From: Cryptomeria japonica
Taxonomy: Eukaryota; Streptophyta; Pinopsida; Cupressales; Cupressaceae
Direction: 5' to 3'
DNA length: 64,000 nt
Assembly (NCBI RefSeq): GCF_030272615.1
Contig: NC_081407.1
Coordinates: 434,590,730 to 434,654,729, forward strand
The notes below the pieces were generated by a model. That model made no database searches. It worked only from the letters and a program-made list of their open reading frames with translations, and had not been told where the DNA came from. The position numbers and the translations under genes are program-made. Below are positions 44,026-54,617 of the stretch, in pieces (positions within the stretch are counted from its first letter, which is position 1; every line of letters begins with the position of its first letter).

Positions 44026-46539
44026 AGTACATATCACAATATGAGGCAGCGATCCTCCATATTAGAGAGAGACATACATGGCACCTTCCAGGGCTAGGCA
44101 GATCAATTCCTCCTATAGTAGGAGCTCTAGCAGGGACACATGGGGATCTCATCAAAGTAGTGACGGGTCTAGCAAGAGGATCCACTCTCAACAGATTGAA
44201 CATTCCATAGGGTTACCCTCAAGATCTACATAGGGATCACAAGGATATGAAAAAGAACACGATCCTACATGAGAGGGACTAGGGCAGGGGAGAAACCAAA
44301 GCCCAACCTAGCCACCCTAGAGCATGATGTACATGATATAACAAATGATGCAAATGATTTATTTTTGGATGTACCATACACATTATAGGAATTCTTAATT
44401 ATATTGATTATTTGCATACCATGCAGTTGTTCAACATGAGTGATGCAATCCATTCTTGTATTCATTATGATTCAGTGATGTATCTTATTCTTTGACATTT
44501 GATCTACCATATGACTATACTTGAGACATTTGATGGACTTGTACATAAATTTTTGAGATACATTTGATGTGATATATATATGATGGAGATTGGTCTAACC
44601 CTTTTGTGTGTGACACTTTTTATGATTTGAGGATGCATGTATGTGTATGGTGTATGCATGTATGAATATGATATAGTGTACTAACACGTGTCTAATGATT
44701 ATGATGTTTATGTGATATGCCTAGACTTATCTATGATGTAGGACATGCTTGATGATTATACACATGGATGCCTATGATGTGTGATGTGACTATGATACAA
44801 ATGTTATGATTATGCCTATACAATATGTATTGACTGGTCTATAATGCAAGATGTGATGTATTCATTGATCTATGTGGTATATGATATATCTATAACATGG
44901 ATGCATGCATAATGTTTCTAAATTGGTTTGCAGGACCTGTGATTAGATGGATATATGCATGATGGTGATGAGATGCTGACTTGGATATGATTATGTAGGA
45001 TTAAAAATATAGGCATGTGGAGGATCATGTTGTGGATGCATATGGATTATGTAATAAACTATCTTTGATGCAGTTGAGATGCATGTGCATGATTAGTGAT
45101 GTATAATGTATGCATTTTATGTTAACCCCCTTATGATATAGGATGAGATGCATGCAACGTCTACAGGGATGAAAATGTCATGTATGCAAGACTACCAAGA
45201 TGATGAATGCAGAATGCTCCAGGGATGACATGGTGAAGGCACCACCATGGGCAGATGAAGCAGGGACATGTGCACATTCCCAATCAAGATCAATAATGGT
45301 AAAGAACTAGATGGATGCAATGCAACAAATGATGTGGATGAAGAGATCATGGAGTGTGAACACCCTTGGAAACAGTTTGCCATGTAGCAAGAACTTATTT
45401 TTATTTAGCATTGTATATGAGGCATTGGGGTATGAGGAGCCAAGGTGAATTCACAACCAATGCATAAGGTTGACACAACAAACACACAAACACACCAAAA
45501 TGGTTAGTCTAGAACAACACAGAGTCACAAAGAACCCCGAGGGAAACAGTGCTAAACAAATCACAAGAAAAAGATGTGTCTCAGTGTAACATGAGATAGT
45601 CAAGACCTCATGAGGGAACAATGAGGGACACATCAAGAAAACACATGCAAGAAAATAAAAAAAAGACCATGCCCCTAATTTTATCATTCATAGCACACCA
45701 TGATATGATGGACCATGGTGACCATGAGGAGAAAAAATAATGGAGCTCAAAAAAGATAAACAAAGGTAAAAAAGAAATCAAATCCAACATGAGTGCCTCA
45801 AATATCTTTTTCCAAAAGGATAAATGACGGATTCGATTTGATGTTGTTTGACTAGAGGAAGGATACATCCTGCACAGACTGATGATTGGATGATAAAAAG
45901 GGACCTAATACGCTCAAGATGGCATGGCCACTTTAGAATGTTTGATGAAGAACCAACTAAAGGGACACGATCTTGATGATGAAACAAACACCTATGTACA
46001 ACTAACATGGTAACTGTGACACGAACCAAGGAATATACAGGTTTTGACCAACTTATGTACAAAAGGACTGACACCTAGACACGCTATATATCGATGGCAA
46101 CCACAAAAATATCCTCATGGAATGTTCAAGCATGACAAGAACAAGATAGGTGATGGGAAGGATGGGGCGAAGGTGAAACATAATGCAGATGGTCGAGGAA
46201 TGAAGGGTGAAGAGGCCAAAAAATTGCACAATACTAGGCATGAAGGAGAATAAGAATCCTGGAGGATAGTGGAAGTACCCTTTACATGAGACACCTGTCT
46301 CTAAGTTTTCACCACATGTACTTGTCCAAGGCACTACATGTAGCGATTTTCACCAAAAAATGAAATATTTCTTTTCACTATTTTTTATACTTTTTTCAAA
46401 TTCTTTTGTATTTTTTGCTTTTTTTGTTTTTTTTTGTTTTTTTTGTTTTTTTTGTTTTTCAAAAAGTTGGGTGCCCTGCCACAAACTAGGCATAAAATAT
46501 TTTCAAGTGCACGATGTTGAGGGGATCATGAAGAGGTTC
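44026..46539. other. Noncoding stretch right of element A, low-complexity TGATG-rich
   Basis: About 2.5 kb without a supported gene. From about 44320 to 45200 the words GATG, TGATG and ATATGAT dominate on the + strand. Short frames on both strands lack domains. At 46370-46460 a T-rich run with G about every 9 bases (TTTTTTTTG) occurs. If element A interrupted element D, this is D's untranslated part between pol and its antisense frame. I found no LTR end here. Confidence 0.45.
46395..46460 (+). repeat. Degenerate (T8-9 G)n tract
   Basis: GTTTTTTTT or GTTTTTTTTT units repeat about five times, then TTTTTCAAAAAG. Read on the minus strand it would encode only Lys/Asn/Gln; treated as simple repeat. 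Confidence 0.85.
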
Positions 46540-47006
46540 CTCTTCTAAGGTGGATAACTGGTAGGCCCCTGAACCATACTTAGCAATGACTACATAGGGA
46601 GAAATCCAGTTTGGCTCAAACTTTCCTTTTGCTTCTTGATCCTATTGATTTTTGGGGTTCTCCCATAGGACTAGGTCACCCACCTCAAAATTGTGAGGGT
46701 AAACTTTCTTTTGATACTACTTCTTGATCAAATTCTGATAAATGTGAAGCTGATCATAAGCTCGTTGACGTCTTTCCTCAAGGAGATCCAATTGTGTGAG
46801 CCTTGCCACCCAGTAATCTTCATTTGAGATGAAATCTAGGGTAGATCAACTTCGATTGGTAAGATTAATTCTACACCATTAATAATGGAATATGGAGTGG
46901 CTCCGATTGGGGTTCAGATGTTGGTGTGGTAGGCCCAAAGAGTGGGGTTGAAGTGGACGTCCTAGTCCTAACTAGTTTCATTGATAACCTTTTTGAGGAT
47001 ACGCAA
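46540..47006 (-). pseudogene. Element D integrase, C-terminal piece
   Basis: Minus-strand reading gives RILKKVINETS at the E junction, LWAYHTN and TPIGATPYSIINGVELILPI (the usual TPFSLVYG-like block) near 46880, then NFEVGDLVLWENPKNQ near 46690 and KFEPNWISPYVVIAKYGSGA with YQLST near 46560-46620. This is the GPY/F-type C-terminal domain that ends plant gypsy integrases. Several stops break it. Confidence 0.8.
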
Positions 47007-48282
47007 TGATGAGCTTAGATATTAGCTATTTTATTCCTAAAATTCATAAGTTTTTTCCATTAATTCGTATAATGGGATAGCATTTAAGTCATATGATGTA
47101 TTAGAGTTTGACTATATACATTCTAGCTGTTAACTAAACCCATTAAATCTTGTTTTGTTTTGATCCATTATTCATGTTGCCATGTGGATTATTCTTGTTG
47201 CCATGCAGATTATCATAGGTAATATCATGTGTGAAATGTATAAGTGTTATGATTAATTAAAATAGATATATGTGTGCTTGTATGTTCTATCTTTTTAATT
47301 GCATGAATAAGTAAGATGTTGCAGAGGCGGTTATTGTGTCGCGTCATAAAGGCAGTTAGAGATATTCAAGGGGCGGTTAAATATTCAAAACAACAAAGAG
47401 AATAATGGATGTGAGGAGCGACAAAGGAATAGTAGGGCACGCAAGATTCATTTATGTTTGTCTTCAACAAACATCAATCTTATAATACCGCCATGCTATA
47501 TTCTTGGTTGCGATTTAGTGGAGATCCATGTTTTCAATGGATTAACTTCGTCTATTTTCTGTCATAAATGTTTTCCGCCTCATTTCATCGACGTTACCTA
47601 GATTGAAGGAAGTTGTTATAGTTTTCTTTTAAATAAGAGCCTGCACCTCTTCTCAGAGGTTAGAGACAAGAGATTTAGAAATAGAGTTGCAGAGTATTTT
47701 TAGGATTAAAAGCATTTTCTTTCATTTTGTGTGTTGTATCGACCTTTGAAAAAAATTGAATAAAATGATGCTATTCTGAGTATATAGAGTTATCTTTGAA
47801 GTCTGGATATACTCATCCAATGGGGGGCCACTTGATGAGTATTCCTATGCAATTGTTAGATTCAGTTTCCCTTTTTGCTGCAGTAGATTTTCTAGAGATT
47901 GACTCTTCTTGCAGCCACTGGAAGTAGATCCTGTGACTGTTCCTGCAGCCAAAGAAAACAGAGTAATTCTTGTTTGTCAGCTTTGGACTTAGTTAACAGT
48001 TCTTTAATTAAATTTTTTTGTTAATGTTGAGTTTTCCTGTAGTCATTTAGTTGTTATAATTCTTGCTTGCTTATTTCAAATAGGTTTAGTTGTTGTAGTA
48101 ATGTAGAATAGCTACCATAGGAACTTAGTGCATATATAGTGCAAACCCATTTCAAGTAATACGTTCCTGGGTTGAAAAATAAATGAACTTCAGTTATGGA
48201 GATAATAACTTCACAGAGTGAATGTCCAAACTTCGGGTTGAGACTTTAGCTATGGTTATTGTTCCTATTAGTGAGGCAAACA
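47007..48282 (+). repeat. Element E 5' LTR
   Basis: 1,276 bp, TGATGAGCTTAG to GGCAAACA. Compared with the 3' LTR it has an extra copy of a 22-bp phrase (ATTATTCTTGTTGCCATG type) at about 47170-47215. TTTAAATAAGAGCC near 47630 may serve as TATA box. Confidence 0.95.
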
Positions 48283-48286
48283 TTTT

Positions 48287-48305
48287 TGGTGTCGTTGTCG
48301 AGGAT
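48287..48305 (+). promoter_or_regulatory. Primer binding site of element E
   Basis: TGGTGTCGTTGTCGAGGAT follows TTTT after the LTR. It fits the aspartate-tRNA complement TGGCGCCGTTGCCGGGGA with four transitions. Confidence 0.7.
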
Positions 48306-48405
48306 GGTGTCAAACTAAGAACCTGTTATGGTTATTAGTTTTCAAGCTTTCAGTATAGTTGTTTTTGATAACTCGGTTTGTTTACAGTAATTCTGATGAA
48401 TTTGC

Positions 48406-49437
48406 ATGCATAGACGAAGAAGAGATGCTCAAGGTATATTCCTTCCTAACCGTTCTAATCATACAAGACTCAATCCATATGAACCCCCAAATGTAAATCC
48501 TTTTGATGCACTGTACCAAGCCCCAGATAATTTGAATCCTCTTGAATTTGAACTTTTTGAGTACAACCTTCATTTCCTCTTTGGACCTCCTGAAGAGGAA
48601 CTTCATTTAGTAACTCCTCCTCAAAGCCCAATGCAAGGAAATCCACCCCCTGGTGTGAATAACTCACCTCCACCTGTGACTCCAACATTTGAGTTCCCTA
48701 TTTGTGATCAGCATGATAATGCTAATCTCAAGAACATCCCAGCTTCTTCCCTTTTTAAATTCTATGGATTAGTGACAGAAGATCCTGACACTTTCTTGTT
48801 TGAATTTGATGTCCTTTGTAGGAGTTTTGATTATACTACAGATGCCCATAGACTCAAAATATTCCCTACCACTTTGAAAGTGTCATCTTTGAGATGGTTT
48901 ATGAGTCTACGGAGTAGCACAATCACTAGATGGGAAGAGATGAAACTATTGTTTCTTGTGAAATACAAGGATTATTGTAGAGGGACTGACTGCCATGGGG
49001 ATGATATTTTTTGAATGACATAGAAAGAAGATGAGAGTCTAGAAGATTATCTGGAGAGATTTCTATTCAGTGTCAAGAAGTCCAAGCATAGTACTCTAAA
49101 TGAAGATTCTCTTAAGTTAATATTTTTAAGAGGAATCAATGATGAATGCACATATACTTTGGATCTTATGGGAGGAGGTGACATAACACAATCAACATGG
49201 AATGATATTGGACAAATTTGTCAAAAGTATTCTAGATCTTCTTCTAAGAAGAGTAGGTGTTTCAAGCTGGGAACTTCTTTGTCAACATCTGGTAATGGAG
49301 TTTCTCGAATGGAGCTTAGCCATTTGTTGAAGGATTTTAAGGAGGATATCATAAACAATATGGCTCCTCAACTAGACACACTTTTAGCTAAGAAGAAACA
49401 TGAGGAAGCCAATACAATTCTTGCATAATTTTGCCCA
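48406..49437 (+). pseudogene. Element E gag
   Basis: Open frame 48406-49014, then stops and the same frame again at 49159-49428. PTFEFPICDQHDNANLKNIP, YGLVTEDPDTFLFEFDVLCR, SFDYTTDAHRLKIFPTTLKV and LRWFMSLRSS match element B gag residue for residue over long stretches. Next comes LEDYLERFLFSVKKSKHSTL and DLMGGGDITQSTWNDIGQIC. Confidence 0.9.
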
Positions 49438-50238
49438 CATTGTAGACAGAAGAAAAGAGACTGCAGATGTAAGATGGTTGCAAATCTTGAAGTTCCTGAT
49501 TTCAAGACAATACAAGGAGATGATGAACAAGTTTTCTATGTTTCTCAAAGGAGGCCAAATTTTCCAAGACAAGGTATGCCTCCCTATCCACTTTCTTTTT
49601 CTGGTTATAGTGGAAATTCCTACGCACAAAATAATCAATGGCAATATCCATATGCTCAAAATTTTGAAAATTATCAAAATTGGTATAATCCTCAAGGCCA
49701 AGGGCAAAATTTTGCTAATCAAACTCCATAGTGGCAGCAGCCACAAGGAAATTGGTCTCAACCTCAGGGACCATGGCAACAATTCCAAGGGAATTAGCAA
49801 CCTACCCCTCAATGGAGAGGAGGTCAGCCATGGATAAATCAGTCATCTGGTTATTAGCAACCTATGCAGCAGCCACAACAACCTGCAATAATGCCTCCTC
49901 ATGCTACCAATACTGTTCCACCTAAACCTACACAGCTGCCCACTCAACCAATGCCAAATCTTAATAGAAAGCCTCAACAACAACAACAACAAGTTTATTC
50001 AACTGATCCTAATCAATACCCAACTTATTCTCTTTCTATAAGTGATATTCACCTTAGATCTGGGACAACTTTACCCAACCCATCTCCACTAGTTATAACT
50101 GAGATACAAAAGGAACAAGAAATCTCTAGCCCAGCAACCCAAATACCTCAAAATTAGCAAATACCCCCATTTTCTCTGAGGTTGCAAGCTAAAGAGATTC
50201 TATAGGAAGAGGAAGTAAATTTTGATATCATAGATCAG
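49438..50238 (+). pseudogene. Element E gag C-terminus and Pro/Gln-rich linker
   Basis: CPHCRQKKRDCRCKMVANLE (zinc-like Cys cluster C-x2-C-x6-C-x-C) near 49433, DDEQVFYVSQRRPNFPRQGM, then tyrosine/asparagine/glutamine-rich sequence (QNFENYQNWYNPQGQGQNFA), Gln/Pro-rich blocks with KPQQQQQQVY and SDIHLRSGTTLPNPSPLVIT before the protease. Interrupted by several TAG stops in place of CAG. Confidence 0.8.
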
Positions 50239-50988
50239 TTGAAACACATATGTGTTAAAATTCCATTGTTTCAAGCTATTAAGGATGTCCCTATTTATGG
50301 TAAGGCAATTAAGGAGGCATGTTTAAAGAAACCTGGTAGAAAGAAAAAGGATCCGCAAACAGTGCATGTAATGGGTCAATTGGCTGATATTATGTTAGGA
50401 AAGGTTTCAATTCCTAAATATGTTGATCTTGGTAGTCCTATTGTGAAAATAGTCATCAATGGCACTTAGATAAAGAATGCTTTAATAGATTTGGGAGCAG
50501 CCATCAATGTAATGACAAGAGATATTATGCAAAAACTTGACATAACCAGTCTCAGACCTACACCTACAGTTCTGCAGCTTGCTGGCAGTTCCATGGTTCG
50601 ACCTGATGGTATGATTGAAGATGTAGTTGTTACTTTGGATTCCTAGGAATATCTTGCAGATTTTATGATCCTATCTCATAAAGCCACATTAGGAGGATAT
50701 CTGGTTATTTTGGGAAGACCTTGAATTGCTACAGTCGATGCATATATTGGATGTCGGTTAGGGGATATGAATATTTCAGATGAAAATACTACCAAAACTT
50801 TGGCTCTATATTCTCCTGCTCAACCCCAACTTGATCAACAGCAAGCCGTTTGGCCTAACGTGGGAGAAGAATTTGAGGAAGGAGTCGACTTTGTCAATCA
50901 TCTTATGATGATTAATAGAGAACCATTCATACAACTTCATGATGATGATTCAATCCTCTATAAAATTCTAGAAAATCAGTTAAGATAA
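50239..50988 (+). pseudogene. Element E aspartic protease
   Basis: KHICVKIPLFQAIKDVPIYG, then QLADIMLGKVSIPKYVDLGS, NALIDLGAAINVMTRDIMQK (active-site DLG) and GGYLVILGRP, with stops at about 50467, 50644 and 50722. Continues into WPNVGEEFEEGVDFVNHLMM, a spacer before RT. Confidence 0.88.
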
Positions 50989-51066
50989 GAGCAGCATTCG
51001 CAGGAATTAGTATCAAATATTACAGCATCAAATTCTCTTGCAACCACTGTTATACTGCATACCCTG

Positions 51067-52786
51067 TTGTCGCAGGAATTTTGTACTTCTCATCTTTCTG
51101 AGGCGTCTCAGGTTGATCTTACTATCAAAGTGGAAGTTGATCTAAACAAATATTTGAATATCAATAATCAACTCACAGAGACTCAAAGAATAACATTGGT
51201 TAACTTGCTTAAATGTCATCAACATGCTTTTGTGTGGGATTACAAAGACATGCATGGAATTGATCCTACAGTTTGTAACCATCGTATCTACATAAAAGAG
51301 GACTGTAGACCACTTAGACAGCCACAGAGAAGAATTAATCTTGCATTTAGAGAAATAGTTAAAGAGGAATTGTAGAAATTATTAAATGCTGGATTTTATC
51401 TATCCTATATCGGATAGTCAATGGGTGTCACCTCTAGTCATAGTTCAAAAGAAAGGAGTTAAATCGCAGGTATGTATGGATTATAGAGCTTTGAACTTAG
51501 CAACTAAGAAGGATCATTTTCCATTACCATTTGTGGATCAGGTATTAGATTCCTTGGTAGGGAAGCGATACTTCTCATTCCTAGATGGATTCAGTGGCTA
51601 CAACCAGATTCAAATTTCTCCCGAGGATCAGGAAAAGACTACATTTACCTGTCCTTGGGGAACATATGCATATTTTGTTCTTCCTTTTAGGTTATGTAAT
51701 GCTCCAGCTACTTTCCAAAGAGTAGTGATAAGCATATTTTTAGATATTTCCTAGGACAACATGGAGATCTATATGGATGATTTTACCACTTATGGTTCAA
51801 AATTTGAAGAGGCATTGAAGAATCTAAAGAAAGTTTTGCAGCGGTGTGAAGACTACAATTTATCATTGAACAATGAAAAGTGCTTCATGATGATGCAGGA
51901 AGGTATAGTTCTTGGTCATCATATCTCTATAATTGGAATACAAGTTGACCCAGCAAAAATAGAAGTCATTCAAAACCTCCCTACACCTATAAAGCAAAAG
52001 GATGTCAGAAGTTTCCTTGCTCATGCTAGATATTATAGAAGGTTTATCAAGGATTTCAACAAAATTGTAGGACCTTTATATTGTCTTTTGACCAAGGATA
52101 TGGAATTTAATTGGACTTCCTCATGCAATGAAGCTTTCTTGAAGCTCAAACATGCATTGACTCAAGCACCAGTGCTCAAGGGTCTGAACTGGTCCTTACC
52201 TTTTCATATTCATGCAGATGCATCACATTATGCCATAGGAGTAGTTTTGGGACAAAAGGTTGACAATTTGGGGAATGCAATTTATTTCATCAGCAAGAAC
52301 ATGCAGGGGCCTGAGCTTAATTATAATATCACCAAAAAGGAGATGTTAGTAGTTATATATGCACTCAACAAATTCAGGCATTATATAACAGGATATCTAA
52401 TATTTGTGCACAATGATCATTCAACAATCAGATATCTCATGAACAAACCTTCAATTATAGGAAGATTGGCTCGCTGGTTAATATTGATGCAGGATTTTGG
52501 CATTGCAATTGTTGGTAAACCAGGTAAATCCAATGTAGTTGCATATTATCTTTCTAGGCTTCAATTGCAAGATGATCCTGCAGCCATAGATGATGCTTTT
52601 CCAAATGAACATCTGTTCTTGATAAAAGCACACGCTTCTTGGTATGCTAATATTGCAAATTATTTAGTTGCTAATAAAATGCCAACTCATTTTTCTCCTA
52701 AAGAAAAAAGACTTTTAGTTGAGAAAAGCTTTAATTTCCCATGGATTGCTGATTGTTTATTTATACTGGACCTGACCAAGTCATGA
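51067..52786 (+). pseudogene. Element E reverse transcriptase and RNase H
   Basis: RRINLAFREIVKEEL, one-base insertion near 51390, WVSPLVIVQKKGVKSQVCMD, YFSFLDGFSGYNQIQISPED, KTTFTCPWGTYAYFVLPFRL, ATFQRVVISIFLDIS, then after a TAG (51752-51754) the catalytic MEIYMDDFTTYGSK. Next NEKCFMMMQEGIVLGHHISI, KQKDVRSFLAHARYYRRFIK and RNase H: FHIHADASHYAIGVVLG, TKKEMLVVIYALNKFRHYIT, FVHNDHSTIRYLMNKPSIIG, with Asp, Glu and Asp kept. From 51761 to 52786 the frame is open. Confidence 0.93.
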
Positions 52787-53890
52787 GAAGATGTGTAAGA
52801 GAGGATGAAACATATGATATCCTTCATGCATGTCATGATGAGCCATGTGGAGGACATTTCGCTGCTAAAAGAACAACACTTAAAATACTTGGCACGGGAT
52901 ATTATTGGCCAACATTATATAAGGATGCAGCTCAATATACTAGAAAATGTGATAGATGCCAGTGCATGGGTAGGCCTACCAGATCTAATGAAATGCCATT
53001 ATATCCCCAGATATTAGTTGAACCATTTGATAACTAGGGATTATATTTTGTTGGGCCGATTGATCCTCCTTCAAATAGGAAATCTTATATTCTAGTATGC
53101 ACTGATTATGTCACAAAATAGGTGGAAGCACGAGCTATGACACATGCAAGAGATAATAAAGTAGCTGAATTCCTCTATGAAGAAATATTAACCAGGTATG
53201 GAGTTCCAAGAGAGATTGCTTTAGACCAAGGACCACAGTTTACTTCCACACTAATTGTAGCATTGGTTAATGAATATAATATTAGGCACAGGAAGTCTAC
53301 CTCATATCATCCACAAGCAAATGGTCAAGTAGAAGTCACAGACAGGGATTTAGAAGTCATTCTTACCAAGATAGTAGCTCTTCATAAGAAAGATTGGTCG
53401 CATAGACTTCCTGAAGCATTTGGGCATACAAAACAACATGGAAGACACCAATTGGTTTTACACCTTTTGAAATGGTGTATGGAAAAACAAAAATGATGCC
53501 CATTGAGTTTGAGCACAAAACTCTTAGAATAGCTCTGAAATTGAATATGACTCTCTCTAAAGTACAAAGAGACCGCATTCTGCAATTAAATGCTCTGGAT
53601 GAGTTGAGGAAGTTGGTCGTCCAACATAGAGAGCTTATTTAAAATCAGTGAACTAAATGGCATGATAAGTACATAAAGGAGAGAAAATCTAAATCAAGTG
53701 ATTGGGCACTGCTATATGATTCTAGATATAAAGATACTATGGGAGAGATGCAGACAAGATGGTGGGACCCATATGAAATAGATGAAGTTTTTACAAATGG
53801 AGCAATTCGCTTGACCACTATAGATCCAGTCAGATTAAAACTTCTAGTCAATGGTCATTGACTACGCCTGTATCATAAGCTTGCAACCAA
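52787..53890 (+). pseudogene. Element E integrase
   Basis: The zinc domain starts upstream of a frameshift near 52770 (AHASWYANIANYLVANKMPT) and shows ILHACHDEPCGGHFAAKRTT and KCDRCQCMG. The core reads GLYFVGPIDPPSN, where the first catalytic Asp is Tyr (element B keeps LDF), ALDQGPQFTST with the second Asp, and NGQVEVTDRDLE with Glu. Stops at 53035-53037 and 53119-53121. C-terminal part TPFEMVYGKTKMMPIEFEHK after a frameshift near 53440. Confidence 0.9.
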
Positions 53891-54617
53891 AGAACAATTC
53901 TTGCAAAAATTTGCCAGCCAAGATAAAACAATAGTTCCTGCAACAACTGGAGAAGTTCCTTCAGCATCTGACGAATATAATCCTATCATAATTCATGCAA
54001 CAACTGGAGAAGACATTAAGGACGCAGTTCCTGCAACTTCTACAGGGAGCGTTCTTAGCCATCAACCTAAATCCTTCATGCATGCTTTCATAATAATTAT
54101 TTCTATGCCTTATGGAAATATGATTCTCCAATAATAATTTTTTCATACACATCATCCCATTTCATATCTTTGTCTATCACTTCATTCATGTCACATCATC
54201 TCATTTCACCCCTTTTTAATAGCTAATCATTTCATGTAGCATTAATTAGTACAACTGTGGGTATGTACATTGTTTATTTTTTATTAATTATGCATTTATT
54301 ATTTTGCTATAATTATTGCCTATTTTAATTTGCATAATCTGTGTACCCTTCCCTCTGTCCTTTACTGCATGTGTGGACACGTGTCATCATAAGCTGGGGG
54401 GGGGTGTTTTATGGTCCGATTTCCAAGTCGAGTAATTATCCGTCCTTGTCAGTAATTTGATTTGATTTGCCTAACATCATTTTTTAATAAGACATTATGT
54501 GGCATGAGTGACCAGTTCATCTTGCTGCCGAAATCAATGAAAGGGACTGAAAGTAAGTAAAGTATTTCGAAACAAGTATTTTCAGTTCTGCAGGTTATTT
54601 CAGTCCCTCATTCTACT
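53891..54617 (+). other. Element E region between pol and 3' ORF
   Basis: Contains a short frame with two similar stretches (PATTGEVPSASDEYNPIIIH and HATTGEDIKDAVPATSTG) from about 53935, then noncoding AT-rich sequence with TCATTTCAT phrases. A nine-G tract at 54396-54404 follows GTGTGGACACG. Confidence 0.6.

Noticed and set aside
45192-46334. Several minus-strand frames of 63-98 codons with hydrophobic stretches
   Set aside because: Overlapping frames in all phases, low-complexity CAT/ATG-rich DNA, no domain; the hydrophobic look comes from T-rich codons.
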